From Rhea pennata (taxonomy: Eukaryota; Chordata; Aves; Rheiformes; Rheidae): 64,000 bases of DNA. This document shows, in pieces, positions 50,401-64,000 of the stretch (within the stretch, counting starts at the first letter, position 1; every line of letters starts with the position of its first letter). The stretch covers positions 2,207,501 through 2,271,500 of the forward strand of contig NC_084672.1 of NCBI RefSeq assembly GCF_028389875.1, written 5' to 3'. Both the position numbers and the translations under genes were made by a program. The notes below the pieces were generated by a model. It did not search any database. It was not told where the DNA came from and saw nothing but the letters and a program-made list of their open reading frames with translations.

Positions 50401-51048
50401 CCTCTTCCAGCGGCACTGATGCAGCAGGGTGAACGGCGGAGCACCGTCCTGTGCCCCCGAGCACGGGCTCCCTCTCTTGCCGATGTCTCAGGTCCATAAG
50501 CGTTGTTTTTGCAAACCAAGGAGCTGGGCTGAGAAATGGCCTGCTGCCAAAGGAACAAGCACATCGGAAAAGCCTCGCTATGCAGGCAGGCAGGTACGTG
50601 GAAATTCCTGATAAGCGTTTGAAATGATACTGCAAGTCAGTACCCTGCTACGGGAGCGGGGCTCTGAATCTGCAAACCTCTGAACCTGGCACGCAGGAAA
50701 ACCTCCACTGAGCTCAGCGCGGCCGCTTGCGTTTGCATCTAGGAGCGTGAAGGGTTGCAGGACTCGAGCCTTAACACAAACCATTGCAAAATCCATCACA
50801 GTCTGTCCTTCCCAGAGCCAGACCTAGCTTTTGTGTTTGACTTTTATATATACATTAAAAAAAAAAAAAAAAAAAGATTTCCATAGGAAATTCTGATTAT
50901 CGTTTTCTCCCCTTCCCCTTCTAATATTTTGGCACAAATGCACATGATATTTAACATAGATATAAAGAAACAGATAACTGCATAGCACTGACAAAGTTAT
51001 GAGACATATTTGGCAAATCTGAACCATAAAAACAAGTGCTAGGGGTTT

Positions 51049-51056
51049 TTCCAGTT
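51049..51056 (-). promoter_or_regulatory. SMAD3: Candidate miR-145-5p 8-mer site in the SMAD3 3'UTR
   Basis: The minus-strand mRNA reads AACTGGAA, the full 8-mer complement of the miR-145-5p seed (UCCAGUU) with A opposite position 1. SMAD3 is a reported miR-145 target in mammals. An 8-mer in a 4.8-kb UTR can also arise by chance. Confidence 0.3.
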
Positions 51057-52177
51057 GTGGAAGTTGTTTGTCATGACAGTTGCTGCAGGGAAAATATTAA
51101 AACAGTCTGGAGCAAACAAATATTTAAAATGAACATTTTATAATATATGTAAATACACTCTCCCAATTTCTCCAGGCAAAAACACATCTCAGAGCATTTT
51201 AATCAGCCGAAGTAAGTTTTCTAACAGAGGTTTGGTGTCTGAGATGTCCTGGTTCACGAGCAGTCACACGGGACAGCGCGGGATAATCTACCCGGTCGCG
51301 TTCCCTGAAAACGGCAGCAAGGGCCTGGTCACTTCGGTCACCAGAGCAGACCTGGACACTGAATTCAGTAAGCCTCTAAGACATAAGAAGTGGCAAATAC
51401 CATTCGACATATTGAGGAAATACAAACTTTCTGTAGTTAATGCAAATAGACTGCACAATAACAGAGGCTTAACTCATCTAGCAAGAGCTCCCACATCACT
51501 GGGAGCAGCGCTAGTCAAAGGCGCTGCAGCAGTGTCAGAAGGAGCCTTAACTTCGGCCTTTTGCTTCATGTAAATCCAGACCGAGATAACTGTCCAGCTG
51601 CATCTCTCAGGCACGGAGCAAACTCTGCCACCTTGCTAGTTGTCCAGCGTGGGAAATTCACTCCTTCTGGGAACATTACAGGGGCCCCGTGTGCTTTAAA
51701 CGCGTCCTTTCTCCCCTGCAAACTGCCGCAATCCCGGGGAGCACAGAGGTGTGCATCAGGTGGAGACAGTATCGCACACACACGAGTCGCCCCGACGTCC
51801 CAGGGTATCTGGCTTTTCAGAGACGCTGCGTGACGGGTGACTGGAGCTCACCAAGGCAAACGGGAGCCCCCCCACCCCGGGACCAGCCGGTGCCAGCGGC
51901 TCCTGCGTGCTCGCGGCAGCACGGAGCGAAAGCCTGGACAGGCACCACGCGCCGGGGGGCAGAGCACCGGCTTCCCTCTGCTGAAACAAAGTCCTGTTTT
52001 TCACCATGATCAGCTTCAAAGTCTAACTGCAATGGCCCATGGCGTTGTAACCAAAGTGCTAACAGGTTCAGTGAAGTGGCTTACATGGGCATTTACTTTA
52101 AAAACAAAAAACAAAACAAAGAAACCCCAGCTTTTTAGCAGATTTTTTTTCTCATCACTTCAATAACTGGGATTTTG

Positions 52178-52183
52178 TTTATT
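52178..52183 (-). terminator. SMAD3: Possible proximal SMAD3 poly(A) signal
   Basis: Minus-strand AATAAA about 80 nt after the stop codon (plus-strand TTTATT). Use would give a very short 3'UTR. It is probably a minor or unused site. Confidence 0.25.
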
Positions 52184-52261
52184 ATGCATTTTGCTAAGGC
52201 TTAAACCAATTCCATTTTCCAGAGTCTCTGTCTCCCACCACCACCCCCAGGAGATATTTCC

Positions 52262-64000
<11,739 letters not shown>

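Larger units (their letters stand above)
47447..52261 (-). other. SMAD3: SMAD3 3' untranslated region (predicted, ~4.8 kb)
   Basis: It runs from the TAA at 52264-52262 to just past a strong AATAAA (minus strand, 47472-47467) followed by CTTTGATTTGAAAACTG. The resulting terminal exon of about 4.9 kb agrees with the long terminal exon (roughly 4.8 kb) recalled for human SMAD3. It contains GC-rich patches (about 49040-49200, 50140-50760, 51230-52000), an (AAT)n stretch near 48736, and an A-rich/T-rich run at 50857-50875. Open frames here are not protein-coding on current evidence. Confidence 0.7.

Noticed and set aside
52178-52183. Early AATAAA as the main SMAD3 transcript end
   Set aside because: It would give a UTR under 110 nt, whereas the distal signal gives a terminal exon matching the long human one.

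Overview
This window is vertebrate nuclear DNA, most likely from a bird. It has intron-split genes with canonical GT-AG junctions, three decayed CR1 LINE fragments, few other interspersed repeats, compact introns and two GC-rich islands. A non-avian sauropsid cannot be excluded. I recognise three genes, in the conserved neighbourhood that human chromosome 15q22-23 carries as SMAD3, AAGAB, IQCH. The order here is IQCH (minus), AAGAB (plus), SMAD3 (minus), which is the human arrangement read from the other side.

Region by region. Positions 1 to 20.5 kb hold the 5' part of IQCH on the minus strand: seven coding exons joining in one frame for 254 codons plus one base, with the rest of the gene running off the left edge. 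A GC-rich island at about 20.12-21.0 kb is the shared head-to-head promoter of IQCH and AAGAB; their ATGs lie 301 bp apart. Positions 20.80-41.23 kb hold the complete AAGAB coding region, ten exons giving a 314-residue protein, followed by a 3'UTR to about 43.0 kb. A 4.4 kb intergenic stretch then separates the convergent ends of AAGAB and SMAD3. From 47.45 kb to the right edge lies the 3' part of SMAD3 on the minus strand: a long 3'UTR, then the four exons coding the whole MH2 domain up to the C-terminal SSVS. The MH1 and most linker exons lie beyond 64 kb.

The genes do not form a pathway. AAGAB (p34) is a chaperone for clathrin adaptor assembly, SMAD3 is the TGF-beta/activin receptor-regulated transcription factor, and IQCH is an IQ-motif protein with mainly testis and sperm expression. 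The only physical coupling visible is the bidirectional promoter and the tail-to-tail ends.

I found no RNA gene, CRISPR, intact mobile element or new multi-gene system. The best leads are a CpG-rich island inside the last SMAD3 intron, a tandemly duplicated perfect hairpin in an AAGAB intron, an RFX-like half-site beside the IQCH start, a triple NAG acceptor in IQCH, and a 49-bp alternating purine-pyrimidine tract. Nearly all long open frames in the two islands follow from GC richness.
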